Source: Clostridia bacterium (GTDB lineage Bacteria; Bacillota_E; RBS10-35; JAJYVN01). From it: a stretch of 5,998 bases of DNA. The position numbers and the translations under genes are program-made. Positions 1 through 5,034 of this stretch are shown here, one piece after another. Position 1 is the first letter of the stretch. Each line of letters opens with the position of its first letter. The notes beneath the pieces are model-generated. The model had not been told where the DNA came from. It saw only the letters and a program-made list of their open reading frames with translations, and searched no databases. The stretch is taken from NCBI GenBank assembly GCA_027335545.1, contig DAHWHV010000254.1:1-5998 (forward strand), given 5' to 3'.

Positions 1-409
1 CGCCACGGCGCCCCCCCCGCCCCGCAGGAGTCCCCGCCTAGTCACTGTGGGTGGTGCTGTCGGCACGTGCGTGACCCTCCTTGCTCGCGACGGACATCCG
101 CGTCCCGGGGCGGGCCTCCTGCGTCCTGTCCGGATAGGCAATGGCCGGAGGACCCATACGTAAGATGCCGCTGCTCCATTCTGGGCGGAGCGACCAACCC
201 CTGCAAGGCGGCGGGCAGGGACAGGCTGGCGTCCTTCCGGAGGGGGGCCCTTCGGCCAGAAGGCCCAGCGGGCGAGGTGCCGGTGGACGCGTACGCGGTC
301 GGCCGTCGAGGCTCCGGAGATGGTGGGGGAAGGCTCCGCCGGCGGCGCCCGCCGCGAGCCGCCTGTGGGCGCCGGCCCGCGGGCGCCCTGCGACCCGCGC
401 CGCAGGGGC
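1..409. other. Region without an intact gene
   Basis: All frames here give Arg/Pro/Gly-rich, low-complexity translations of the kind expected from non-coding very GC-rich DNA. I see no start with a good SD leading into a recognisable protein. One minus-strand frame at about 245-324 reads TADRVRVHRHLARWAFWPKG, which loosely resembles the middle of an AraC-type sensor domain, where a Trp/His-rich WxxHWAHFxPRP-like stretch is common. It may be decayed continuation of the regulator fragment at 410-649. A small hairpin (245-253 with 259-266, one bulged C) falls in the same place. A run of eight C lies at 11-18. Nothing else can be supported. Confidence 0.5.
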
Positions 410-649
410 TCAGGTGCGCCGAGACGCCCGCCAGGCGCGCGGACTGCGGCCGAAGGCGACCGCATAGGTCAGGAGCCAACTCGGCGTCCCGCGGGCCCGG
501 CGTACCGCGTAGCGCCCGTCCTGCCCGAAGTGGCCGGCCACGAGCAACTCGGGGGGAGGGGCCGGGGTGTCGGCCAGGACAGCCGCCCGTCCCGCGCCGG
601 ACTCCGGCGGGGGACGGGCGGACCCGCCCCGCACGACCGGATCCGGCAA
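410..649 (-). pseudogene. Probable remnant of an AraC-family regulator (N-terminal sensor arm)
   Basis: The minus-strand frame gives 79 residues from a TTG at 649 to a stop at 410. Its middle carries ELLVAGHF, then YAVRRARGT, then SWLLTYAV. This order (AGHF..., Y.V.R..GT..WLL.Y) is the usual opening of the cupin-like ligand-binding domain of many AraC-family transcription factors in high-GC bacteria. Those proteins are normally 270-300 residues and end in two helix-turn-helix motifs. Here the frame breaks after the first strand pair, no HTH is found downstream, and only weak cupin-like similarity continues in another minus frame around 245-324. I read it as a decayed regulator with at least one frameshift. 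It points away from the PhyH gene, the arrangement expected for a regulator and its target. The start is unclear: there is no strong SD before 649, and the first 30 residues look non-coding. A sequencing error breaking an intact gene is possible but would not explain the missing HTH. Confidence 0.5.
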
Positions 650-656
650 GTTCTCA

Positions 657-681
657 GCCTAATGAGGCTGCCTTATGAGGC
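657..681. promoter_or_regulatory. Paired palindromic 12-mers, operator candidate
   Basis: GCCTAATGAGGC (657-668) and GCCTTATGAGGC (670-681) differ at one base and start 13 bp apart. Each is an interrupted palindrome (GCCT-4-AGGC), and the first extends to a 6-bp stem (CAGCCT 655-660 with AGGCTG 665-670). A weaker third unit, GGCCTTTCGGCC (679-690), follows. The pair sits in the gap between the minus-strand AraC remnant and the plus-strand PhyH gene, just upstream of a -10 candidate. Binding by a regulator is inferred from position and symmetry. The 13-bp spacing is more than one helical turn, so the two sites would not lie exactly on the same face. Confidence 0.4.
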
Positions 682-682
682 C

Positions 683-711
683 TTTCGGCCCCTCCCGCCG
701 CGCCGTACAAT
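683..711 (+). promoter_or_regulatory. Putative sigma-70-type promoter for the PhyH gene
   Basis: TACAAT at 706-711 is a good -10 hexamer in an otherwise extremely GC-rich context. A weak -35 (TTTCGG, 683-688) lies 17 bp upstream and overlaps the palindromic repeats. Transcription would begin near 718, placing the 13-bp tandem repeats in the 5' leader. The -35 is poor, so activator dependence would fit, but that is inference. Confidence 0.35.
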
Positions 712-717
712 CCCACC

Positions 718-769
718 GGAGGCTGCAAGCGGAGGCTCCAAGCGGATGCTCCAAGCGGATGCTGCAAGG
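718..769 (+). repeat. Four 13-bp tandem repeats at the start of the PhyH gene
   Basis: Four contiguous 13-mers: GGAGGCTGCAAGC (718-730), GGAGGCTCCAAGC (731-743), GGATGCTCCAAGC (744-756) and GGATGCTGCAAGG (757-769). Adjacent units differ at one or two positions. Units 1 and 2 contain GGAGG, while units 3 and 4 have GGATG and so create ATG triplets at 746 and 759. The end of unit 4 runs into AAGGGGGA (766-773), itself an SD candidate for the GTG at 782. The array therefore contains both the SD and start of one possible initiation site and borders a second. Confidence 0.85.
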
Positions 770-1594
770 GGGATTTCTTCCGTGTCGACCGCCACCCTGC
801 CCGCGCCGGTCGTCCACGAGTTGCACGACGAGTTCGCCCGCTCGGGGTATCTGATCCAGCGCGGCCTCCTCGGCGCGGCGGAGGTGGCCGAACTGTTGGA
901 CACCTTCATGGCCATGCACGCGGGGGGCCCGATCCCGGGGTGCTTTCGGCCGGTGCCGCTCGCCGAGAGCGGGGGCGACATCCTCAAGGCCTACCCCCGC
1001 ATGATGCACCCGCACCGCGTCAACGCCGTGGCCAAGCACTACCTGCTGCACCCCGGCGTGCTCGCCGTCCTGGAGGCGGTCTTCGGCGAAGAGCCCCTCG
1101 CCGCCCAGAGCATGCTGTACTTCAAGCCGCCATCCGCCCGCGGGCAGGCCCTGCACCAGGACGACTACTACCTCAAGACGAGCCCGGGGAGGTGCGTCGC
1201 CGCCTGGATCGCCCTGGATCCCGCCGACCGCGGCAACGGCGGCCTGCTGCTGGTACCGGGGACCCAGGGCACGCCGATCCTCTGCCCGCACCAAGCCGAC
1301 CCCGCCCTGAGCTTCACGCGCGACGAAGTCGACCTCCCGGAGGGTCTGGAGCCAGTGCCCGTGGACCTGGAGGCCGGCGATGTCCTGTTCTTCAACGGCA
1401 GCATCGTCCATGGCAGCTACCCCAACACCAGCGCGACGCGCTTCCGCCGCGCCTACATCGGCCACTACGTGGCCGCCTCCACCCGGATGATCCACGAGGG
1501 CTACAACCCCCTGGTGCGCCGCGACGGCAGCGAGTTGCGCCTGCCGGGGAACCCCTGGGGCGGACCGTGCGGGGAGGAGTACGAAGAGGTCTGA
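746..1594 (+). CDS. Phytanoyl-CoA dioxygenase (PhyH) family protein
   Basis: Predicted 282-residue cytoplasmic non-haem Fe(II)/2-oxoglutarate oxygenase, close to the usual PhyH length. Visible elements are the HxD iron motif in ALHQDDYY (His137, Asp139), the segment WIALD then GNGG (163-166) and VPGTQG, the distal iron ligand in IVHGSYPN (His222), and the Arg-rich RFRRAYIGHY, where Arg235 is the likely 2-oxoglutarate carboxylate ligand. The fold should be a double-stranded beta-helix. The family hydroxylates varied small molecules, and substrate cannot be read from sequence. Two starts are plausible: ATG 746, with GGAGG at 731-735 ten bases upstream, and GTG 782, with AAGGGGG at 766-772 nine bases upstream (270 residues). 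The conserved domain begins near FARSGYLI (residue 30), so neither start loses it. The frame is open upstream to 320, but that part is Pro/Arg-rich and unlikely to be translated. An AraC-type remnant lies divergently upstream. Confidence 0.9.
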   Translation: MLQADAARGISSVSTATLPAPVVHELHDEFARSGYLIQRGLLGAAEVAELLDTFMAMHAGGPIPGCFRPVPLAESGGDILKAYPRMMHPHRVNAVAKHYLLHPGVLAVLEAVFGEEPLAAQSMLYFKPPSARGQALHQDDYYLKTSPGRCVAAWIALDPADRGNGGLLLVPGTQGTPILCPHQADPALSFTRDEVDLPEGLEPVPVDLEAGDVLFFNGSIVHGSYPNTSATRFRRAYIGHYVAASTRMIHEGYNPLVRRDGSELRLPGNPWGGPCGEEYEEV

Positions 1595-1796
1595 GGGCCC
1601 GAGGGACCGCGGGGGGGCTGAGGCGCTGCGCGGCCCGTCGCAGGGGATTTCTTGGTGGGAGGCGGTCGCGTGGTGGCGGACTCGCGCGGAGCCGTTCCCC
1701 GGCGCGCGGTGCCCTGGACACTCTTCGGCGGGGCGGTGCGCCCTCGCCCTCGGGCCGGCCTGGCTCCGCGACAACCCCCTCGCCCCGGGGTCGTCC

Positions 1797-2030
1797 GTGG
1801 AGGTCGTGCTGGCCCCCGAGGGTCCGCAGGCGGAGGACATCGGACCCGATTTCGCCGCGGCGCTGGGCGCCGAGCCGGCGGCCCTGGGCTTCTTCCTGGG
1901 CTTGCCCACGTTCTACCGCCGCAACTACGCGCGCTGGATCGGCGGCGCCAAGCGAGCGCCCACGCGGGCAGCGCGCATCGCCGAGGCGATCCGCCTGTGG
2001 CGCGCCGGTCAGCGGCAGGCCCGATCGTAG
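1797..2030 (+). CDS. OmdA/YdeI-type domain protein, N-terminally short
   Basis: From GTG 1797 the frame gives 77 residues. The C-terminal half is a clear OmdA (bacteriocin-protection, YdeI or OmpD-associated) domain: FFLGLPTFYRRNYARWI, then AKRAPTRAARIAEAI, with the expected Tyr44, Trp47-Ile48, Ala51-Lys52-Arg53, Thr56-Arg57 and Arg60-Ile61. In homologues this domain often follows DUF1905, whose last strand reads like ...G.VEV.LEPD. Here VEVVLAPEG matches that strand, and the same frame just before the GTG (about 1731-1796) still reads GGRCALALGPAWL then LAPGSS, which also fits DUF1905. No in-frame ATG or GTG precedes it back to the PhyH stop and no convincing SD precedes 1797. The upstream half may lie in another frame (VPWTLFGGAVR, about 1709-1741). 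The gene is therefore either a short OmdA-only protein or one broken by a frameshift. Molecular function is poorly known. It shares the PhyH strand but lies 202 bp downstream. Confidence 0.6.
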   Translation: MEVVLAPEGPQAEDIGPDFAAALGAEPAALGFFLGLPTFYRRNYARWIGGAKRAPTRAARIAEAIRLWRAGQRQARS

Positions 2031-2096
2031 CGCGGACGCTACGCCCCGCGCTGGGCCCGACCGCAGGCGCCGCGGCGCGGCTCCGGGCCACGCCGG

Positions 2097-2882
2097 TCAG
2101 TTGCGTTGCGCCAGGGCCGAGAGCCCACCGTCGACGTGCAGGCAGGTGCCCGTCACGTAGGATGCCTCGTCGCTGGCCAAAAACAAGATTCCGTAGGCGA
2201 TCTCGCGGGGGAGCGCCTGGCGGCGCAGGATGCCGGGCCCCCCGGGGTGCGGCCGGGTGACGGACTCATCCAGGGTGCGGCCGGCCGCCTCGGCCCGGCG
2301 CACATGGAAGTCGGTGAGGGTAGGGCCAGGCAGGATCGCGTTGACGCGAATGCCCTGGTCGCGGTGGTCGCAGGCCATCGAGCGCGTCAACGCCAGCACG
2401 CCCGCCTTCGTGGCGTCATAGAGGGCCATGCCGGGGCGACCGACGACCCCGTTGGCGGAGGAGACGCTGACCACGCTGCCGCCGCCCCCGCGGGCCAGCA
2501 GCGGGATCACGTGCTTGCAGCAGAGCCCGACCCCCATCAGGTTGACGCCGACGATCGCCGCCCAGTCCTCCGGCGTGGCGCCGGTCACAGGGCCCCACAG
2601 GCGCATGCCGGCAACGTTCACCAAAACGTCGGCCCGGCCGAAGCGGCCGTCGCAGACCGCGGCCAGGGCGGCCACCTCCGCCTCCCGCGCGACGTCGACC
2701 GGCACCGCCAGCGCCAGGGGGCCGCCGGCCGCGGCGATGCGTGCCACCGTGTCCTCCGCGGCCGCTCCCTCCCGGTCCGCGACGACGACGCGCGCCCCCT
2801 CCTCGGCGAAGAGCAGGCAGGTGGCCCGCCCGATGCCCGAACCCCCGCCCGTGACGATCGCCACCCGATCCTGGAGCCGCAT
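2097..2882 (-). CDS. SDR family NAD(P)-dependent oxidoreductase
   Basis: A 261-residue classical short-chain dehydrogenase/reductase of typical length. Visible are the cofactor motif TGGGSGIG (11-18), Asp36 at the end of strand 2 (VVVADR), which usually indicates NAD(H) over NADP(H), Asp63 (PVDV), NVAG (89-92, normally NNAG), Asn114, and catalytic Ser142, Tyr155 and Lys159 in SSANG...YDATK. PGPTLTDF (185-192) and the closing ITYGILFLAS-like and YVTGTCLHVDGG segments complete the fold. It should reduce or oxidise a carbonyl/alcohol in the cytoplasm; the substrate is not identifiable. The start is ATG at 2882 because AAGGGGG on the minus strand (2892-2898) lies nine bases upstream and the Rossmann fold begins at residue 3. 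The 24 extra residues possible from 2954 are Arg/Pro-rich and lack homologous character. It converges on the OmdA gene with 66 bp between stops and diverges from the repeat-protein gene. Confidence 0.93.
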   Translation of the reverse strand: MRLQDRVAIVTGGGSGIGRATCLLFAEEGARVVVADREGAAAEDTVARIAAAGGPLALAVPVDVAREAEVAALAAVCDGRFGRADVLVNVAGMRLWGPVTGATPEDWAAIVGVNLMGVGLCCKHVIPLLARGGGGSVVSVSSANGVVGRPGMALYDATKAGVLALTRSMACDHRDQGIRVNAILPGPTLTDFHVRRAEAAGRTLDESVTRPHPGGPGILRRQALPREIAYGILFLASDEASYVTGTCLHVDGGLSALAQRN

Positions 2883-3015
2883 GGCCCCACGCCCCCTTCC
2901 GCTTGCCTGCGCCCGCGCGGGCCTGGGCTCGGTGGCCCGGGGCGTGGCGCGCACCCGTTTCCTATGGCGTCGCCGCCCGAAACCCTGCTGGGGGCGGCGC
3001 GATGCGGCAAGGTGA

Positions 3016-3059
3016 CGCGGCGGCGAGCCGGGGGCGGCGCTCCGCGGCTCGCCGCCGCG
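3016..3059. repeat. Perfect 15-bp inverted repeat with a 14-nt loop
   Basis: CGCGGCGGCGAGCCG (3016-3030) is exactly complementary to CGGCTCGCCGCCGCG (3045-3059), and all 15 pairs are Watson-Crick. The loop is 3031-3044. Neither strand has a T-run after the stem, so it is not a standard intrinsic terminator. It lies 134 bp upstream of the SDR start and 198 bp upstream of the repeat-protein start. An operator or mRNA-leader hairpin are options, and neither is shown. Confidence 0.8.
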
Positions 3060-3240
3060 GGGGCGGTCCGGGAGATCCTGTCAGCCGCCATGCAGCCGCG
3101 GTCCGCGCATGCCGTTGCGCCCCAGCGGTTTTCGCGGGCAGACCCACCGGCGGGCCAGGTGCCGCGCGCACCCTAGCGCCTCCGTATACACAGTCCTTTC
3201 ACATCCCCCGGCTAAGGTCGGTCCTGGCCCGAGCACGACG

Positions 3241-3247
3241 AGGAGGT
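3241..3247 (+). promoter_or_regulatory. Strong ribosome binding site deciding the start at 3257
   Basis: AGGAGGT is a full-length SD match. It lies nine bases before ATG 3257, which opens the signal-peptide frame, but only two bases before another ATG at 3250 in a different frame. The spacing therefore selects 3257. Confidence 0.85.
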
Positions 3248-3256
3248 AGATGCACA

Positions 3257-4366
3257 ATGAAGCGCATGCGGCTCCCACGTTGGGCGGTCGGGGCAGGCCT
3301 CGCCGCCGTGGTGGCGGGCAGCGGGTGGATCACGGCCGGCGTCTCGGCGGCGACCCCCAGCGGCACGGCGGTCCATTCCCCGGCGACCTTCGTCAGCGAC
3401 CTCGCCGGTCACCTGGGGGTCTCCACGGCGACTCTACAGACCGCGTTCCGCCAGACGGAACTCGATCGGGTCCAGACGCTGTTGTCCAACGGGCGGATCA
3501 GCGCGGCCCAGGCCCAGCGGATGGAGGCGCGCATCCAGTCGGCCGCCGTTGTCCCCCTGTGGAGGGCCTTCGCGGGCCATCTGGGGCGGGGGCAGCGGGT
3601 CCGGCGCGCGCCGCTGGGCGGGGTGCTGCCGGGTGCGGCGCACTACCTCGGTATGACGGTCGCGCAGGTCCGCGCCGACCTGACCAACGGCCAGAGCCTG
3701 GCGGCCATCGCCAACGGCGTCTCCGGCAAGTCGGCGGCCGGCCTGCAGGCGGCGCTGGTGGCGGATGCCCAGGGGCGCCTGGGGTCGCTGGTCAGCCAGG
3801 GGAAGCTCAGCGCGAGCCAGGAGCAGGCCCGGTTGACCCGGTTGGAGCAGGCCCTGCCGCACCTGCTGGCCCGCACGGGCTGGATGGTCCGGCGCGCGCC
3901 GCTGGGCGGGGTGCTGCCCGGTGCGGCGCACTACCTCGGCATGACGGTCGCGCAGGTGCGCGCCGACCTGACCAACGGCCAGAGCCTGGCGGCCATCGCC
4001 AACGGCGTCTCCGGCAAGTCGGCGGCCGGTCTGCAGGCGGCGCTGGTGGCGGATGCCCAGGGGCGCCTGGGGTCGCTGGTCAGCCAGGGGAAGCTCAGCG
4101 CCAACCAGGAGCAGGCCCGGTTGACCCGGTTGGAGCAGGCCCTGCCGCACCTGCTGGCCCGCACGGGCTGGGCGGGCCGCCGCCCTGAGGGTCCCATGCG
4201 GCGGAGCGACGCCGCCGACGCCAACAACCTGGTGAGCGGCGGGGCGGCCGCCGGAGCGACGGGGGCCTCCGCCGGCTCGGTGAGCGGAGCGGCGGGCATG
4301 AGCGGCACGAACTCCGGCCCGTCGGCCGTCTCGACGAGCGGCACCGTGCCGGGCAGCGATGCGTAG
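3257..4366 (+). CDS. Secreted protein with two near-identical 95-residue repeats
   Basis: A 369-residue protein I cannot name. Residues 1-31 form a Sec signal peptide: basic MKRMRLPR, a hydrophobic core (AVGAGLAAVVAG) and a probable cleavage after VSA (31). There is no lipobox Cys. Residues about 45-97 are a helical unit (HLGVSTATLQTAF, SNGRISAAQAQRME). Residues 115-209 and 211-305 are two copies of a unit containing LGMTVAQVRADL, NGQSLAAIANG, VADAQGRLGSLVSQGKLS and QEQARLTRLEQALPHLL. This pattern (LG.t...l...L..G.SLa.IA...G, then a helix with V..GklT..Qa) resembles repeats in secreted proteins of Gram-positive bacteria with no assigned function, and the N-terminal unit looks like a diverged relative. 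Residues 306-369 are a flexible Gly/Ala/Ser/Thr-rich tail. There is no sortase motif or membrane anchor, so it is probably released or loosely held at the surface. The start is fixed by a strong SD. It seems monocistronic, followed by a large inverted repeat. Confidence 0.88.
   Translation: MKRMRLPRWAVGAGLAAVVAGSGWITAGVSAATPSGTAVHSPATFVSDLAGHLGVSTATLQTAFRQTELDRVQTLLSNGRISAAQAQRMEARIQSAAVVPLWRAFAGHLGRGQRVRRAPLGGVLPGAAHYLGMTVAQVRADLTNGQSLAAIANGVSGKSAAGLQAALVADAQGRLGSLVSQGKLSASQEQARLTRLEQALPHLLARTGWMVRRAPLGGVLPGAAHYLGMTVAQVRADLTNGQSLAAIANGVSGKSAAGLQAALVADAQGRLGSLVSQGKLSANQEQARLTRLEQALPHLLARTGWAGRRPEGPMRRSDAADANNLVSGGAAAGATGASAGSVSGAAGMSGTNSGPSAVSTSGTVPGSDA
3598..3883 (+). repeat. 286-bp direct repeat, copy 1
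   Basis: Copy 1 of a 286-bp repeat with a 288-bp (96-codon) period inside the secreted-protein gene, encoding residues 115-209. By reading the copies base against base I find six differences from copy 2. Five are synonymous and one changes Ser to Asn (SASQE versus SANQE). Confidence 0.92.
3886..4171 (+). repeat. 286-bp direct repeat, copy 2
   Basis: Second in-frame copy, encoding residues 211-305 and joined to copy 1 by two bases. After it, a short GRRPEG resembles the VRRAPLGG opening of the unit, so there may be a remnant of a third junction. The near identity points to recent duplication or continuing gene conversion. Confidence 0.92.
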
Positions 4367-4396
4367 AGCCCGTGGCCCCGAGCGCACCCTCGCCCC

Positions 4397-4452
4397 AAAG
4401 GGTCGGCCGACCCGGATCGTGCCGCACGGGCACTCGGGTCGGCCGACCCTTT
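4397..4452. terminator. Large inverted repeat of two 14-bp palindromes, likely bidirectional terminator
   Basis: AAAGGGTCGGCCGACCCG (4397-4414) is exactly complementary to 4435-4452, giving an 18-bp stem. Inside, GTGCC (4419-4423) pairs with GGCAC (4429-4433) around a 5-nt loop. The element begins 30 bp after the repeat-protein stop, and both strands end in TTT, the A/U flank expected of an intrinsic terminator, though the U-run is short. Each arm is itself a perfect palindrome (GGGTCGGCCGACCC at 4400-4413 and 4436-4449), so two small hairpins or a cruciform are alternatives. Two protein-binding sites 36 bp apart is another reading. Confidence 0.65.
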
Positions 4453-4490
4453 CCCTCGCCGGGGCCCGCGCGGTGCCGCCTGCCGACGAC

Positions 4491-4530
4491 GCGCCACCCC
4501 ACGGCACCCCACACCACCCCACGCCACCGC
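4491..4530 (+). repeat. 10-bp periodic C-rich repeat
   Basis: Four successive 10-mers, GCGCCACCCC, ACGGCACCCC, ACACCACCCC and ACGCCACCGC, share the pattern ACgcCACCCC. The strand bias is strong: C/A-rich on plus and G/T-rich on minus. The minus strand has three GGGG runs with flanking GG pairs, so only a partial or two-layer G-quadruplex would be possible. Confidence 0.7.
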
Positions 4531-4696
4531 CCTGCCCACGCGCCATCCCTCGCCGCCTTGGACGCGCCTGCCGCTTCGCGCTCGGCGCACGGGTCCGCAC
4601 AACCGAGGCGCGTGGCCGGCAGTGGCTTCCGGATGCCTCGGTGCGATATCCTCGCCGAGAGGGCGGCGCACCCTCGCTGCTGCGCCCCGTCCGCAT

Positions 4697-4729
4697 GCGG
4701 GAGGAGGTGTCCCGCCCCTACCGGGCGGG
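4697..4729 (+). promoter_or_regulatory. Two mutually exclusive hairpins upstream of the small ORF
   Basis: GCGGGA (4697-4702) can pair with TCCCGC (4710-4715), leaving the SD-like GGAGGTG in the loop. CCCGCCC (4711-4717) can instead pair with GGGCGGG (4723-4729) around a 5-nt loop. Both need 4711-4715, so only one can form at a time. That is a switch-like arrangement, but in DNA this G+C-rich chance hairpins are common. No known riboswitch class is recognised. Confidence 0.35.
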
Positions 4730-4749
4730 CGCCCGAGGGGGACTGCTGT

Positions 4750-4881
4750 GTGGTATGGATGGTACTGGTCTCGGCGGTCCAGGCGGCCATCATCGGCGTG
4801 GGCATCTGGGCCCTGCTCGGCTTGAAGCGGCAGGAACTGGGCTCGGAGCGGGCTTCCGGTCCGTCCTCGCCCGAGGCGTGA
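4750..4881 (+). CDS. Small single-pass membrane protein, 43 residues
   Basis: From GTG 4750 the frame reads MVWMVLVSAVQAAIIGVG then IWALLGLKRQE and a polar tail (GSERASGPSSPEA). Residues about 4-24 form one transmembrane helix, followed by Lys26-Arg27, so the positive-inside rule would put the C-terminus in the cytoplasm. GAGGGGGA (4735-4742) lies seven bases before the GTG, supporting this start. ATG 4759 is in frame but 16 bases from that SD. I recognise no family. It ends 172 bp before trpA on the same strand. The sharp change from Arg/Pro-rich filler upstream to a clean hydrophobic segment plus an SD is what argues it is real; it could still be a chance ORF. Confidence 0.5.
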   Translation: MVWMVLVSAVQAAIIGVGIWALLGLKRQELGSERASGPSSPEA

Positions 4882-4954
4882 GCCCCGGGGTGGGGTTGCC
4901 GCGTCGGCCGGCCGCCGCGGCCCCGGAGGGGGGCAAGGGCCAAGGAGGCCTGGC

Positions 4955-5034
4955 GCCCACCGGGAAGGGGTGGGCCTGCCGCCGCCCGCAAAATGCGGCA
5001 CTGGGCAGCGCCAACGAAGACGTTGGCGCTGCCC
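4955..5034 (+). promoter_or_regulatory. trpA leader with three consecutive hairpins
   Basis: Three stems follow one another: GCCCACC/GGTGGGC (4955-4961 with 4969-4975, 7-nt loop), CCGCA/TGCGG (4986-4990 with 4994-4998, AAA loop), and a perfect 14-bp stem GGGCAGCGCCAACG (5003-5016) with 5021-5034 around an AAGA loop. The last ends eight bases before the trpA SD (GGAGG, 5042-5046). There is no U-run, so it is not a plain terminator. I looked for the T-box AGGGUGG...ACCGCG element and for a Trp-codon-rich leader peptide and saw neither. A role in controlling trpA transcription or translation is inferred from position. Confidence 0.5.

Larger units (their letters stand above)
2883..3256. other. 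Divergent intergenic region
   Basis: This 374-bp spacer lies between the starts of the SDR gene (-) and the repeat-protein gene (+), so it should hold both promoters. I see no coding sequence. It contains the perfect inverted repeat at 3016-3059, a lone -10-like TATACA at 3185-3190 on the plus strand without a recognisable -35 at normal spacing, and the strong SD at 3241-3247. No clear minus-strand promoter hexamers could be identified. Confidence 0.6.
4453..4749. other. Non-coding stretch before the small membrane-protein gene
   Basis: No frame gives a recognisable protein. The long open frames here are Arg/Pro/Ala-rich and lack SDs. It holds the 10-bp periodic C-rich tract (4491-4530), a 6-bp stem GGCGCA/TGCGCC (4665-4670 with 4681-4686), the competing hairpins at 4697-4729, and GGAGGAGGTG at 4700-4709, which resembles a strong SD but has no start codon at a usable distance downstream. 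No clear promoter hexamers were found. Confidence 0.5.

Noticed and set aside
320..745. Upstream extension of the PhyH frame giving a 424-residue protein
   Set aside because: The added part is Arg/Pro/Gly-rich, has no domain character, has no SD at its start, and overlaps the promoter and operator-like repeats.
659..1909. 416-residue minus-strand open frame opposite the PhyH gene
   Set aside because: It is a shadow of the PhyH coding strand in very GC-rich DNA, with no domain or SD.
2067..2078. Palindrome GCGCCGCGGCGC between the convergent OmdA and SDR genes as a terminator
   Set aside because: It has no loop and no T-run, and such short GC palindromes are expected by chance at this composition.
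2883..2954. N-terminal extension of the SDR protein to 285 residues
   Set aside because: The start at 2882 has a good SD and matches the usual SDR beginning; the extension is Arg/Pro/Ala-rich.
3089..3111. CATGC/GCATG inverted repeat upstream of the secreted-protein gene
   Set aside because: The stem is only 5 bp with a long loop, so it is not distinguishable from chance.
3250..4188. Plus-strand frame from ATG 3250 (312 residues) overlapping the secreted protein
   Set aside because: The SD is only two bases away, and the translation is Gly/Pro/Ala-rich shadow. The frame at 3257 has a signal peptide and correct spacing.
4491..4530. CRISPR-like array
   Set aside because: Units are 10 bp with no spacers; it is a simple tandem repeat.
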